From: Erysipelothrix piscisicarius
GTDB taxonomy: Bacteria; Bacillota_I; Bacilli_A; Erysipelotrichales; Erysipelotrichaceae
Reading direction: 5' to 3'
NCBI RefSeq assembly: GCF_003931795.1
Contig: NZ_CP034234.1
Span: 1,302,001-1,366,000 of the forward strand
Length of the DNA: 64,000 bases
Of this stretch, positions 45,428 through 55,404 are shown one piece after another. Position numbers and translations under genes: made by a program. Positions within the stretch are counted from its first letter, which is position 1; each line of letters begins with the position of its first letter. The notes under the pieces were generated by a model. That model was given only the letters and a program-made list of their open reading frames with translations. It did not search any database and was not told the DNA's origin.

Positions 45428-46983
45428 TACTTAGCTAACTCCATTGCGCGTAATTCACGAATCACAGTCACTTTAATTTGACCAGGATATGTGAGTTCTT
45501 CTTCTATTTGTTGACGAATATCGCGTGCTAGTTTTACCGTTTGAAGATCATCGATTTCATCTGGTACAACCACAACACGTAATTCACGACCTGCTTGAAT
45601 TGCGAATGCACGTTGAACTCCTTCACGAGTTGATGCAATCGCTTCAAGTTCTTCAAGACGTTGAATATAATTTTCAAATGACTCAAAGCGTGCGCCTGGT
45701 CGTGCTGCACTTAATGTATCCGCCGCTGCGACAAGTACGGCAATCGCACTGGTTGCTTCAGTATCACCATGATGTGATGCAATTGCATTAATCACAATTG
45801 GATGTTCATTATGTTTCTTCGCTAAACGTACCCCTAAATCCACATGGCTACCCTCGATTTCAAAATCAAGACCCTTACCAATATCATGGAGCAGACCTGC
45901 ACGCTTCGCAAGTTTTTGATTTAAGCCAAGTTCAGCGGCCATCATCCCCGCTAAATTCGCAACCTCAATACTATGAGCCAAGGCATTTTGACCATAGCTA
46001 TAACGATATTTCAGACGTCCCAGAATGGTTACAATTTCTTTATCCATCTTACTAATACCTAAATCAAACAAGGTATCCTGACCCGTTTTATTAATAACTT
46101 GATAAAGTTCTTTACGTGCTTTATCAACAACTTCTTCAATACGACCTGGTTGAATTCGACCATCAGTCATAAGCGTATCCAATGCCATTCGTGCAACTTC
46201 ACGACGAATTGGATCAAAACATGATAATGTAATAATTTCAGGTGTGTCATCGATTAATAGATCGACACCCGTTGCATTTTCAAATGCACGGATATTACGT
46301 CCTTCACGACCAATAATACGGCCCTTCATTTCCTCACTTGGCAAGGTAATGACCGAAGAGGTCCGTTGCGTTGTTTCTTCTTGTGCATATCGCGAAATAG
46401 CAAGAGAAATTATGTTTCTTGCGATGTCTTCAGCCCGTTGATGAGCCATTTCTTCTTGTTCACGAATGTAAGTAAGAACTTCTTGCTCCATTTGTTTTTC
46501 AACAACTTCGAATAGTTCTGTTTTTGCTTCTGATGCAGGCATATGAGCAACTCGTTCTAATTCTCTTAATTGAACCTCTGTGCGTTCGATTAACGCCTGC
46601 TCCATCTTATCTAGTTTGGCAGTTCTAGCCTCTAAGTCACGTTGCTTATTCAACATTTCTTTATCTTTAGTCACTAAGTTTGCATCGCGAAAATTTAGAT
46701 TTTCTTCACGGCGATCCAATTTATTTTCATATTCTTGGAGTTCCTTACGCTGCCCCTTAAGTTCCTTTTCAGCATTTAGTTTGATCTCATAAGCATGAGT
46801 TTTCGCTTCTAAATGTGCTTCTCTTTTTATTGATTCTGCTTTTTCTTCAGCATCTTTAATTAATGAATTTGCACGTTCCTTTGAACGGTTTAAACCTAAT
46901 TTATTCACGACAATCATCGCAAAAATTGTCAAAATAAAAACAATAATACCAGTTAAGACGGAATATAATAGTTGATTGTCCAT
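45427..46983 (-). CDS. rny: Ribonuclease Y
   Basis: Membrane-anchored endoribonuclease that starts mRNA turnover. The 518 residues show an N-terminal membrane helix (residues 8-25), a long coiled coil (about 30-190), a KH domain ([15 protein letters not shown]) and the HD domain ([20 protein letters not shown]). The length is typical. The downstream partner is ymdB. Together with rnjA nearby, much of the mRNA decay machinery lies in this stretch. Confidence 0.96.
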   Translation of the reverse strand: MDNQLLYSVLTGIIVFILTIFAMIVVNKLGLNRSKERANSLIKDAEEKAESIKREAHLEAKTHAYEIKLNAEKELKGQRKELQEYENKLDRREENLNFRDANLVTKDKEMLNKQRDLEARTAKLDKMEQALIERTEVQLRELERVAHMPASEAKTELFEVVEKQMEQEVLTYIREQEEMAHQRAEDIARNIISLAISRYAQEETTQRTSSVITLPSEEMKGRIIGREGRNIRAFENATGVDLLIDDTPEIITLSCFDPIRREVARMALDTLMTDGRIQPGRIEEVVDKARKELYQVINKTGQDTLFDLGISKMDKEIVTILGRLKYRYSYGQNALAHSIEVANLAGMMAAELGLNQKLAKRAGLLHDIGKGLDFEIEGSHVDLGVRLAKKHNEHPIVINAIASHHGDTEATSAIAVLVAAADTLSAARPGARFESFENYIQRLEELEAIASTREGVQRAFAIQAGRELRVVVVPDEIDDLQTVKLARDIRQQIEEELTYPGQIKVTVIRELRAMELAK

Positions 46984-47080
46984 TCTATTCCTCTTTCTTT
47001 ATTAAAAAAATATTTAAAAATTAGTTTCCTTATACCTATATAATACTTTATTAATGTGAATTCCACAAGGACAAAAAAAA

Positions 47081-47107
47081 AAAGAATGATATATATTATC
47101 ATTCTTT
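47081..47107 (-). terminator. Terminator of recA
   Basis: The 11-bp stem AAAGAATGATA and TATCATTCTTT with a 5-nt loop overlaps the recA stop and leads into a run of eleven T residues on the minus strand. Confidence 0.9.
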
Positions 47108-48124
47108 TTCCTCTTTTTTCTCTAAAACTTCACGTTTCGGTAAAATAATCTCGCGAATCTGTGCAGCAATCTCTTCTGTTATCTTAGGATTATCTTCTAA
47201 GAAACTTCGAACCGCTTCACGACCCTGTCCGATTTTTTCATCTTTGTAAGAATACCAAGATCCACTCTTATTGATAAAGTCATATTGAACACAGAGATCA
47301 ATGACTTCACCAATATAACTAATACCTTTACCATAAATGATTTCAACTTGTGTGGTTCTAAAAGGTGGGGCTACTTTATTTTTTACGACTTTAATATTGG
47401 CTTTATTCCCAACAATATCCGTCCCTTGTTTAATTTGTTCACTGCGACGAATATCGAGTCGAACTGAAGAGTAGAACTTCAACGCACGGCCACCTGGTGT
47501 TGTTTCAGGATTACCAAACATAATTCCCACTTTTTCACGAAGCTGATTAATGAAAATTGCGGTACATTCCCCTCGGTTCATGCCACCGGATAGCTTACGC
47601 ATTGCTTTAGACATCATTCGTGCTTGTAAACCGACTTGAGCATCACCCATTTCACCATCGAGTTCCGCTTGTGGTACCAGTGCCGCAACACTATCAACGA
47701 CAATTAAATCAACAGCACCGCTACGAACTAAGACATCCACAATTTCCAATCCTTGTTCACCACTATCCGGTTGTGAAAGAATTAAATCGTCAATGTTAAC
47801 ACCTAAATTTTGAGCATAAATAGGATCAATCGCATTTTCAGCATCGATAAATGCAGCTTTACCACCCGCTTTTTGCACTTCCGCAATCGCATGTAATGCA
47901 AGCGTTGTTTTACCGCTTGATTCAGGGCCATAAATTTCAATAATACGACCTTTAGGGTATCCGCCAATTCCAAGTGCAGCATCCAAACTGAGCGATCCTG
48001 AACTAATAGCGTCAATATCAACCGCAGCTCGATCACCCAAGCGCATAATTGAACCCTTACCAAATTGTTTTTCGATTTGTTTTATTGCATCATCAAGAAC
48101 TTTATCTTTTTTTGCGTCTTCCAT
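47099..48124 (-). CDS. recA: Recombinase RecA
   Basis: Forms the filament for homologous recombination and SOS signalling. It starts at ATG 48124 ([13 protein letters not shown]) behind GGAGG. Walker A ([14 protein letters not shown]), the L1/L2 loops, and [22 protein letters not shown] are conserved. It has 341 residues with an acidic-basic tail. It follows pgsA on the same strand, as in many Firmicutes. Confidence 0.97.
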   Translation of the reverse strand: MEDAKKDKVLDDAIKQIEKQFGKGSIMRLGDRAAVDIDAISSGSLSLDAALGIGGYPKGRIIEIYGPESSGKTTLALHAIAEVQKAGGKAAFIDAENAIDPIYAQNLGVNIDDLILSQPDSGEQGLEIVDVLVRSGAVDLIVVDSVAALVPQAELDGEMGDAQVGLQARMMSKAMRKLSGGMNRGECTAIFINQLREKVGIMFGNPETTPGGRALKFYSSVRLDIRRSEQIKQGTDIVGNKANIKVVKNKVAPPFRTTQVEIIYGKGISYIGEVIDLCVQYDFINKSGSWYSYKDEKIGQGREAVRSFLEDNPKITEEIAAQIREIILPKREVLEKKEEKE

Positions 48125-48155
48125 ACGATCCTCCATATATTAAACTAAACAAAGA

Positions 48156-48749
48156 CTACATACTTTCTGTAAAGAATGAACGGCTTTGAATTACATACGA
48201 AGCCCCACTTAATACTGACATCAAGGTTGCAAACCATACTGCAATCGATGAAACTGGAATATGATATAACTCAAATGGCAGATTATTGAGTAAGACTAAA
48301 ATAATTGCAATCATTTGCGCAACAGTCTTTACCTTACCTAAATACCCAGCAGCCATAACCATTCCTTTTTGAGCAAGTAACATTCGCACTGCATCCACAA
48401 TGGTATCGCGCCAAATCATAATTAAGACTGCTACAACAGGAACAATGCCTTGGTAGGCGAAAATAATAAATAATGTATTTACAAGAAGTTTGTCTGCAAT
48501 TGGATCTAAAAACTTCCCAAATACAGTAATCATATTACGACTGCGTGCAAGATAACCATCAAGGAAATCCGTAAAGGATGCGACCGCAAACAGTACAAGC
48601 ACTGCAATATTTTTATACGACAACATCACGGTATCAATATTTATGTAGGGAACCGTAATCCCAAAATGACTGTAAGGAAATAATTCCACCAATACAATAA
48701 TTGGTATTAGAATAATTCGAAAGACGGTTAGTTTATTTGCGATATTCAT
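48156..48749 (-). CDS. pgsA: CDP-diacylglycerol-glycerol-3-phosphate 3-phosphatidyltransferase
   Basis: Integral membrane enzyme making phosphatidylglycerol phosphate. The CDP-alcohol phosphotransferase motif is visible as DFLDGYLARSRNMITVFGKFLDPIADK split over residues 61-87. There are about four to five membrane helices in 197 residues. It overlaps the rodZ-like gene by 1 bp and precedes recA. Confidence 0.94.
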   Translation of the reverse strand: MNIANKLTVFRIILIPIIVLVELFPYSHFGITVPYINIDTVMLSYKNIAVLVLFAVASFTDFLDGYLARSRNMITVFGKFLDPIADKLLVNTLFIIFAYQGIVPVVAVLIMIWRDTIVDAVRMLLAQKGMVMAAGYLGKVKTVAQMIAIILVLLNNLPFELYHIPVSSIAVWFATLMSVLSGASYVIQSRSFFTESM

Positions 48750-49690
48750 TAGTTAGCTCCTCCAACAAACTTGAAGGTAATTGTTGCATAGTCGGGTAAT
48801 GTTGCAATTGATGCATCCATTTCAACTTTTTCACCATTCAGTTTAATCTCATTACCATTCATGTAACCAAATGTTACTTCCAGTGACTTCCCATCCGCAA
48901 CATTGAGAATAACACTTGCTTTCTCATTAGCATTAAAAATCTTAGCAGCTGGATTTGCAAGCTGTTGACCATCTTCGGTAAATGAGGTCCAAGAAGCATT
49001 ATGGAATTCAAAATCAAACGTTGCTTTTTCATCCTTAACCCAGTTTTTCACTTCATAAACAACACTTGATCCTTCAATCGATTTTTGAACGACTTCAAGT
49101 TTTGTTTTTTCAGGTTCTTTTGGCTTTTCGGTTTCTGGTTTTTTCTCATCTTCTTTTGGATCTTCTTTTGGATCTTCTTTTGGATCTTCTTTCGGAACTA
49201 CGATGGTACTTCCTGGATCTTCAATAGGATCTTTGACATTGAGACTTCCACTTAATAATTTATAACCACCAAAGAATAATAGTGCGAGAATCGCAATCGC
49301 AAACAAGAGCATCGCAATTGTTTGTAAATCCATTTTCTTACGGCCTTTCGATGCGGGTTTGCTCTTAACTTTAGCTTGCTTCGATTTTTTTTGGACATTG
49401 CTTGTAATTTCATCTTGCTTTTTGATTTGTGAAACCGTAATGGAATCTGTATACGCATTAATCGTATCATCCAACTCACTTCGCAATTCATTATAATCAA
49501 TATCTAAAGCATTCGCATAATAACGTACAAAGTAGCTCAAATACGATAAATCGTCTTTGAAAAATTGAATATTTCCTTCTTCAATTGCACTCAACTGTAC
49601 GGTTGATAATTTCGTTTTAACACTCATTTCTTCTAATGAGTAACCTTGTTCTTTACGGCGTTCTTGTAGTATTAAGCCAATTTTTTCCAA
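48749..49690 (-). CDS. RodZ-like membrane protein with an HTH domain
   Basis: Probable cell-shape/division protein linking the cytoskeleton or elongation complex to the membrane. An XRE-type HTH (residues 5-65, GYSLEEMSVKTKLSTVQLSA), a basic linker, one membrane helix (residues about 125-145) and an outer C-terminal domain like DUF4115. Between the helix and the outer domain is a PKED tetrapeptide repeat. The likely start is TTG 49690 (LEKIGLIL) behind GGTGAG. It precedes pgsA and recA, a conserved neighbourhood for this family. Confidence 0.82.
   Translation of the reverse strand: MEKIGLILQERRKEQGYSLEEMSVKTKLSTVQLSAIEEGNIQFFKDDLSYLSYFVRYYANALDIDYNELRSELDDTINAYTDSITVSQIKKQDEITSNVQKKSKQAKVKSKPASKGRKKMDLQTIAMLLFAIAILALLFFGGYKLLSGSLNVKDPIEDPGSTIVVPKEDPKEDPKEDPKEDEKKPETEKPKEPEKTKLEVVQKSIEGSSVVYEVKNWVKDEKATFDFEFHNASWTSFTEDGQQLANPAAKIFNANEKASVILNVADGKSLEVTFGYMNGNEIKLNGEKVEMDASIATLPDYATITFKFVGGAN
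49149..49196 (-). repeat. Four tandem 12-bp units coding for PKED repeats
   Basis: TCTTCTTTTGGA is repeated four times in tandem (the last with one change). Inside the rodZ-like gene each unit encodes four residues, so copy changes keep the frame and would only change linker length. Confidence 0.9.
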
Positions 49691-49803
49691 GTTATGCTCA
49701 CCTTCCTTACACATATAAAATAATTATAACAATCATTACACTTTATTACAATGTAATACGTATGCATTTGTGAAATTAAAAAAAGGCGTATTTCTACTCC
49801 TAA

Positions 49804-50153
49804 ATGCATTAACACTCATTAAGCCATGTTCTGTTGCGATAATCATTTATCTACGTTTTAAAAACGTCTCACGTTACCTTCATTTCAGTAGTGTGAGTTC
49901 CCCTACCAATTTTGGGTTTCTCGCTTATGGGGTTTACCTCGTTCCACTTCCTAGGTTTCCCTAGAAACTTCGTCACTGTGGCACTTTTATAGCCGCCATC
50001 CATAGTTTCCCTTAGGATTTTGGTCTGCCGTTATAGATGCCTCTATACCTCAGCTTATTGATTCACTGAGCACAAACACTACCACCATCTCAGGTGGTGC
50101 GAGCATGGACTTTCCTCTACATTTTACTGCAGCGATTATCTTTCGTGTTAGTA
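49804..50153 (-). ncRNA. rnpB: RNase P RNA, type B
   Basis: Catalytic RNA that trims tRNA 5' ends. The minus strand shows conserved blocks in order: GAGGAAAGTCCATGCTCGCA, ACGGCAGACC, GTGCCACAGTGACGAAG, GTGGAACGAGGTAAACCCC, GCGAGAAACCC and, at the 3' side, ACAGAACATGGCTTA. Arrangement and length (about 350 nt) fit the Bacillus-type class. Exact ends are estimated from pairing of the terminal regions. It lies between gpsB and rodZ. Confidence 0.95.
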
Positions 50154-50157
50154 AGAT

Positions 50158-50472
50158 TTATTTTTTATTATTAAAGACCGCTTCCTCAAGCCGTGAAACA
50201 CGTTTTAGAATGTCTACATGACTGAATTGAGTTGGCATATCCTTAGACACACGATCTCTTCCTTCATATTCTAAAAGCATGCGTTTTTGTTGACCTAATG
50301 TGGTTTCATATCGATCTAACAACTCTTTTTGTTCTTTGATAATGCCTTCAAAGAATTCATAGTCGTGCATTACTTGATCAAGGAATTGATCAACTTCAAC
50401 TGCATTATATCCTTTAAAGTCCACATGGAACTCTTTATCCAGGATTGCTTGCGTCGTTAATTTTTGTGCCAT
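50158..50472 (-). CDS. gpsB: Cell-division regulator GpsB (DivIVA family)
   Basis: A 104-residue coiled-coil protein that coordinates PBPs with division. The DivIVA-type N-terminal part (FHVDFKGYNAVEVDQFLDQV) and a short C-terminal helix (HVDILKRVSRLEEAVF) are diagnostic. Start ATG 50472 behind GAGGTG. It is divergent from recU-ponA, whose PBP product is a likely partner, and directly upstream of rnpB. Confidence 0.93.
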   Translation of the reverse strand: MAQKLTTQAILDKEFHVDFKGYNAVEVDQFLDQVMHDYEFFEGIIKEQKELLDRYETTLGQQKRMLLEYEGRDRVSKDMPTQFSHVDILKRVSRLEEAVFNNKK

Positions 50473-50598
50473 AAATTCACCTCTCATCTATTATTACAAA
50501 TAACCGTTTGAAGTTCAATAGGAAACCTCCGCTTTCCCCCAAGATTTTTAGTATATGATATTTGATGGGAATTATAGTATAATATTGTTGGTGATTAG

Positions 50599-51179
50599 AT
50601 GATTCAATATCCAACTGGAAAAAAAACTTACAACAAACCCAGTGGTACTGGCGTTACAAGTAGACGTGGTATGAGTCTTGAAGAAGATATCAACAAGACC
50701 AATGACCACTATCTTATGAAGGACATGGCGGTAGTTCATAAAAACCTACGCCGATTCAAATCGTCAATGTTGACTACCCTTCACGTAACAAAGCAAAAAT
50801 CACTGAAGCTTATTTTAGACAGGCATCCACGACCGATTATCAAGGTGTATATAAGGGATACGCTCTTGATTTTGAAGCAAAAGAAACCAAGAACAAAACC
50901 TTGTTCCCACTTGCTGCGCTTCATAAACATCAGCTCGATCATCTTGCTGCGGTTTCACGGCATGGTGCCATAGCATTTCTTATCATTCGTTTTTGGACGA
51001 TTGATGAGACGTATTTGATCTTTGCAAAAGACTTTGTACCTTATATCAGTGAGAAACATGTTCGGTCGTTACCCCTTTCGTGGATTCGATCTGTCGGTTA
51101 TCAACTTGAAAGTACATATCAAATACCTTGTCATTATCTTGACATTATTAATAGAGTCTATATAAAGGAGTGTCTATGA
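50599..51179 (+). pseudogene. recU: Holliday junction resolvase RecU (one base missing in an A run)
   Basis: RecU cuts Holliday junctions in Firmicutes. The N-terminus is normal (MIQYPTGKKTYNKP, NRGMxLE-like SRRGMSLEEDINKTN). After AVVHK the frame shifts: CATAAAAACC near 50740 fits CATAAAAAACC with one A missing, giving the family reading KKPTPIQIVNVDYP. The second frame then runs YKGYALDFEAKET, HQLDHLAAVSRHGAIAF to the end. The stop overlaps the ponA start (ATGA). The lesion may be artefactual. Confidence 0.9.
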
Positions 51180-54100
51180 CAAATAGAAAAAGTAAAAACG
51201 AACCTGAGATTCCACATATTAAGCGTGGATCATCAAATAATACGGATGGTTCTCAAAAGAAAACAAAAACAAAAAAAGATAAAAAACCCTTAACTCCTGA
51301 ACAGAAAAAACTGAAACGACAACGCATTGTCGCATGGATTTTAATTGTTTGTGTATCAATCGGAATTATTGGCGTTACAGGCGTCGGTGCACTTACCGTA
51401 AAAAACATGAAAAATGCACCTGTATTAAAAAAAGATGACTTTTTAACACAATCCGCATCAAACATTTTTGATAAGAATGGTGAGCCTATTTATAATACCG
51501 CTGCAAAGAAATCCGATCCTACAACATTTGATCAAGTGCCTCAATCGTTAATTGATGCATTTGTTGCGGTTGAAGATTCTCGTTTCTTTGTCCATGGCGG
51601 TTGGGATGTTCCACGCTTTACCAAAGCAGCACTTTCCAATCTTCTTGATTCGTTAAGACATGGTTCGATTAGTTTTGGTCAAGGTGGGTCGACACTCACA
51701 ATGCAATTAATTAAAAACCAGTATTTTATGGAAAATGAAGATGCAGCAACGGGTGTAAACCGTAAACTGCAAGAAATTTATCTTTCTACTAAACTTGAAC
51801 GCGAACAAGTTCTTAGCAAAAAAATGATTTTTGAACTCTATATTAATATGATTAATTATGGTGTTCCACGTACAATGGGTGCCGATGCTTCGGCCCAAGC
51901 ATATTTTGGTAAGCGTCTTTCCGAAATTAACTTAACTGAAGCTGCATTCTTGGCTGGTGTTATTAATGCACCGAGTGTGAATAACCCTTACTACAGCATT
52001 GAAGCAGCCGACGAACGTACAAAAGAAGTACTCTACTTAATGAATTATCACGGATATATTACTGATGAAGAGTACCAACTTGCGAAAGCAGTACGCGTCG
52101 AGGATTTACTTGTTGAATCATCTGCTTCCGAAGGCGAAATGTTTGAGTATCAAGCATTTATCGATGTCGCCTATCAAGAAGCCCAAGAACTTACGGGTCT
52201 TGATCCAGGAAAAGTTTCCATGAATATTTATACAAGTATGGATCCTACCGTGCAAAAAGGGATTGATGATTTCCAAAATCGTAAAATTACAGATTTAAAC
52301 CCTTCATTGGTTGATGAAGAAAAAAATGAATACCGACCTATTCAAGTTGGTTCGGTTATTCTTAATAACCATACCGGTGAAATTGCTGGGATTGTAGGTG
52401 GTTTCGATTATAATGGTGCATTCCTTCATAACCGCGCCATTGCGAGAAACTCTTCACCTGCATCTGTTATGAAGCCTCATATTGCTTATGCACCTGCATT
52501 TGAATATCAAGGTCTTGCGACATCACATGTGTTCTTAGACGCACCGATGAATTATCGTGGTACGGATATTCTAATTGGAAACTATGATGGACGCTATTTA
52601 GGACAAGTTCCATTGATGATGGCCGTTGCCGATTCACGAAACATTCCTGCCCTTGAAGCAACACAAGGTACAATTGATACCATTGGTAATGAAAAGATGG
52701 TTGAATATTTAAATAAACTTGGATTCAGTTCTGTATCCGAGGATAATTTCCGTCCTGGTTTCGCGATTGGTGATGGAACCTTCACTGTAAGTCCAGTTGA
52801 ATTGGCGGGTGCCAATGCTGTTATGTTTAATGATGGAAATTATATTAAGCCTCATACAGTCACTCGAATCGAGTTCTTGGATAGTGATCGGGAACCTTAT
52901 GTTCCTTCGCACACTGCAACACCTGTTATTTCGGATGCATCGGCATGGCTTACAACTCGAATTATGAAATATGCAGTTGAAAGTTCATATAACCCGGTTA
53001 TCTCGCCAGTACGTCGTAACTACCCTGTATTTGGTAAAACTGGAACGAATAAATATGATGATGAAACAGCTGATGCTACAGGTGTTCCACGAAATTCAAT
53101 TAAAGACCGTCTCATGATTACCGCAACATCGGAATACAGTATTGCGACATGGACCGGTTTTGACTCAAAAGATAAGAAGAATCCTTACTTCATCGATGAG
53201 TACGGTGTTGATGAAGCATCACAAAATCTTACAGGTAAACTCAACAGTTACCTCCTAACACTCATTGAAGAATCCTATGGTGCTGGTGATGATGTTGCCC
53301 GCCCGGGTTCAGTTGCCGATATTCAACATATCTTGGGAACATTCCCATATCAAGCGCCAGTAGAAGGTATGGACCAAAGCCTCCTTGCTACAGGTTATAT
53401 CAAACGTGATTTCTTAAAACTTGCCGAAGCGAGTCCAAAAGACTTAGCAGCACTCAGTGATCATAAAGTTATGATGAATCAAAAAGGAAATAAATTTAAT
53501 TTTGATATTAAGATGGCAACCTATCCCGATGCGTCGCAATTAACCGTTGCACCATCTACCATAACCATGAATTATCCAAGTGGTGGTACGGTTGATGGAA
53601 AACGTCTGTATGATCCATCATGGCTCTTTGGTGCCGTGCGCTATAAATCTGAAATTCGTGTTGATGGTAAACCCATCGCTGAATCGATGACCGAAGGACC
53701 AAATCAAGAAATCTCAGTAACGATTGAGAATTTAAAAGGTAAAATTGAGGCATGTTCTTACTACACCTTCGATAAGAGTACCGGTAAGAAGAGTAATGTA
53801 GTCTGCACAGCCGTTGATGCCAAGGAAATTAGTGTTTTAGTTCGCTCTGCAGGAACTGCATTTAATGACTTTGTAGAACAAATGGTGGCAGCAGGCTTTA
53901 ATCGAGACCTCATTCAAGCAAATTATGTTCTCGAAGGAAACAAGTATAAATCAGTTGTTGCCTCGGATCCAAATATCCTTGGTAAAAATGTAAAACCGGG
54001 TGATTATTCTGGAACTGTTATCAGTGTTAATGTCACCGATTTAGAAATCACTGCTTCGGGCGACTATCTTCGTTCTAATCTCAAGCGTGCAGCTGATGCA

Positions 54101-54232
54101 GGATATCTCACAGTTGACACACAAGGTAAATCATCTGGAATAATTGATTCCTTTACCGTAGATGGTACGGCGATGAGTTCATTCAGATTAAGTGATCATG
54201 AGGGATCTCAAGTTGTTGTAAACTTTAAATAG
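51176..54232 (+). CDS. ponA: Class A penicillin-binding protein (PBP1a-like)
   Basis: Bifunctional peptidoglycan synthase. A basic cytoplasmic tail and one membrane helix (about residues 45-68) precede the GT51 domain (VAVEDSRFFVHGG, GGSTLTMQLIKN) and the transpeptidase domain with SVMK, SRN and KTGT motifs (about residues 425-625). The last 250 residues form PASTA-like or Ig-like outer modules. At 1018 residues it is long for the family. It overlaps recU by 4 bp, the conserved recU-ponA operon. Confidence 0.94.
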   Translation: MTNRKSKNEPEIPHIKRGSSNNTDGSQKKTKTKKDKKPLTPEQKKLKRQRIVAWILIVCVSIGIIGVTGVGALTVKNMKNAPVLKKDDFLTQSASNIFDKNGEPIYNTAAKKSDPTTFDQVPQSLIDAFVAVEDSRFFVHGGWDVPRFTKAALSNLLDSLRHGSISFGQGGSTLTMQLIKNQYFMENEDAATGVNRKLQEIYLSTKLEREQVLSKKMIFELYINMINYGVPRTMGADASAQAYFGKRLSEINLTEAAFLAGVINAPSVNNPYYSIEAADERTKEVLYLMNYHGYITDEEYQLAKAVRVEDLLVESSASEGEMFEYQAFIDVAYQEAQELTGLDPGKVSMNIYTSMDPTVQKGIDDFQNRKITDLNPSLVDEEKNEYRPIQVGSVILNNHTGEIAGIVGGFDYNGAFLHNRAIARNSSPASVMKPHIAYAPAFEYQGLATSHVFLDAPMNYRGTDILIGNYDGRYLGQVPLMMAVADSRNIPALEATQGTIDTIGNEKMVEYLNKLGFSSVSEDNFRPGFAIGDGTFTVSPVELAGANAVMFNDGNYIKPHTVTRIEFLDSDREPYVPSHTATPVISDASAWLTTRIMKYAVESSYNPVISPVRRNYPVFGKTGTNKYDDETADATGVPRNSIKDRLMITATSEYSIATWTGFDSKDKKNPYFIDEYGVDEASQNLTGKLNSYLLTLIEESYGAGDDVARPGSVADIQHILGTFPYQAPVEGMDQSLLATGYIKRDFLKLAEASPKDLAALSDHKVMMNQKGNKFNFDIKMATYPDASQLTVAPSTITMNYPSGGTVDGKRLYDPSWLFGAVRYKSEIRVDGKPIAESMTEGPNQEISVTIENLKGKIEACSYYTFDKSTGKKSNVVCTAVDAKEISVLVRSAGTAFNDFVEQMVAAGFNRDLIQANYVLEGNKYKSVVASDPNILGKNVKPGDYSGTVISVNVTDLEITASGDYLRSNLKRAADAGYLTVDTQGKSSGIIDSFTVDGTAMSSFRLSDHEGSQVVVNFK

Positions 54233-54254
54233 AAGGCTTCGGCCTTCTTTTTTT
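54232..54254 (+). terminator. Terminator of recU-ponA
   Basis: GAAGGC-TTCG-GCCTTC, a UUCG tetraloop hairpin, is followed by seven T residues right at the stop codon. Confidence 0.95.
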
Positions 54255-54285
54255 GCGTGCATAAAAAAAAGAGACGGATTATCTC

Positions 54286-55404
54286 TTAGATTTTATGTAT
54301 ATAGATTCGAGGAATATCGTAAAGAATATGACTGATTAATTCATTAATCGATTGTCCTGTGATTGCGATGTAATCATAAATTGTTTGCTTCTCATGACCA
54401 AAGAGAATAACGCGATCTTCCAGCGCACAAGGAACTCCGGTCACATCAACCATAAATTGAGACATCGCAATATCACCCACAATCGGACACAGTGTATCAT
54501 TAATAACAACATGACCACCATTGAGGGACAAGGACTTCATAACCCCATCACAATAGCCTGCTGAGACCGTAGCAAGCATCATATCGTGCGTTGCTTGGAA
54601 TGTGCGACCATAACCTACATACTCCCCTTTCTTAAGCTCACGCACCATGCAAACGCGTGATTCAAAAGATAGGACGGGTTCATACCCCGCATTTAAAGAC
54701 ATCTCCAGTTGTGAAGGGTGATAGAGACCAAACATAATCATACCGCAACGAACTGCATCAAAGCCTAAATCACCAAAATTAAGGATGGAAGGACTGTTTT
54801 GAATATGGGTCATCTTTGGATCAATGCCATCTTGATGGAGCTTTTCAATAACTGTCTTATAACGTTCAAGTTGAAGCATTGAAAATGCAACTGCATCTCC
54901 ATCATAAGACTGCGCTTCCACAAAATGACTGTAAATACCACAAACTTCAAGACCCTCAAGTGCATAACAAGTCTTAATCTCTTCATAATCTTCCATACCC
55001 AAGCGATGAAGGCCTGTATCAACTTTTACATGTGTTTTAACTTTAACACCGTGGTCAAGACCAAATTGATTCAGTTTTAATGCATAGTCATGATTAACAA
55101 TAACTTGCATTAAATCATACTCAATCAAATACTTAAAATTTGACTCGAGGGTAGCACCAAGAAGAAGAATCGGTGTCGTAATTCCATGGGATCGAAGGTC
55201 ACGGGCTTGTTCAATGTTTAAAACTGCAAGTACATCAATTTTCATCTTTTCACAAGTATGTGCTACTTCCACAAGACCGCAACCATAACCATTGGCTTTA
55301 ATGACCGCAATGATTTTCGTTTCAGGTTTAATAATTTCACGCAGTTTTTCAGTATTGTTCAGGATTTTTTGTTCGTCTACAAATACAGTACAGTTGTTAA
55401 TCAT
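54286..55404 (-). CDS. alr: Alanine racemase
   Basis: PLP enzyme supplying D-alanine for the wall. The PLP lysine lies in AVIKANGYGCG (about residue 38) and a catalytic Tyr in GEYVGYGRTF. It has 372 residues, normal length. It overlaps ddl by 4 bp and ends the murF-ddl-alr operon, which together makes D-Ala-D-Ala and adds it to UDP-MurNAc-tripeptide. Confidence 0.96.
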   Translation of the reverse strand: MINNCTVFVDEQKILNNTEKLREIIKPETKIIAVIKANGYGCGLVEVAHTCEKMKIDVLAVLNIEQARDLRSHGITTPILLLGATLESNFKYLIEYDLMQVIVNHDYALKLNQFGLDHGVKVKTHVKVDTGLHRLGMEDYEEIKTCYALEGLEVCGIYSHFVEAQSYDGDAVAFSMLQLERYKTVIEKLHQDGIDPKMTHIQNSPSILNFGDLGFDAVRCGMIMFGLYHPSQLEMSLNAGYEPVLSFESRVCMVRELKKGEYVGYGRTFQATHDMMLATVSAGYCDGVMKSLSLNGGHVVINDTLCPIVGDIAMSQFMVDVTGVPCALEDRVILFGHEKQTIYDYIAITGQSINELISHILYDIPRIYIHKI

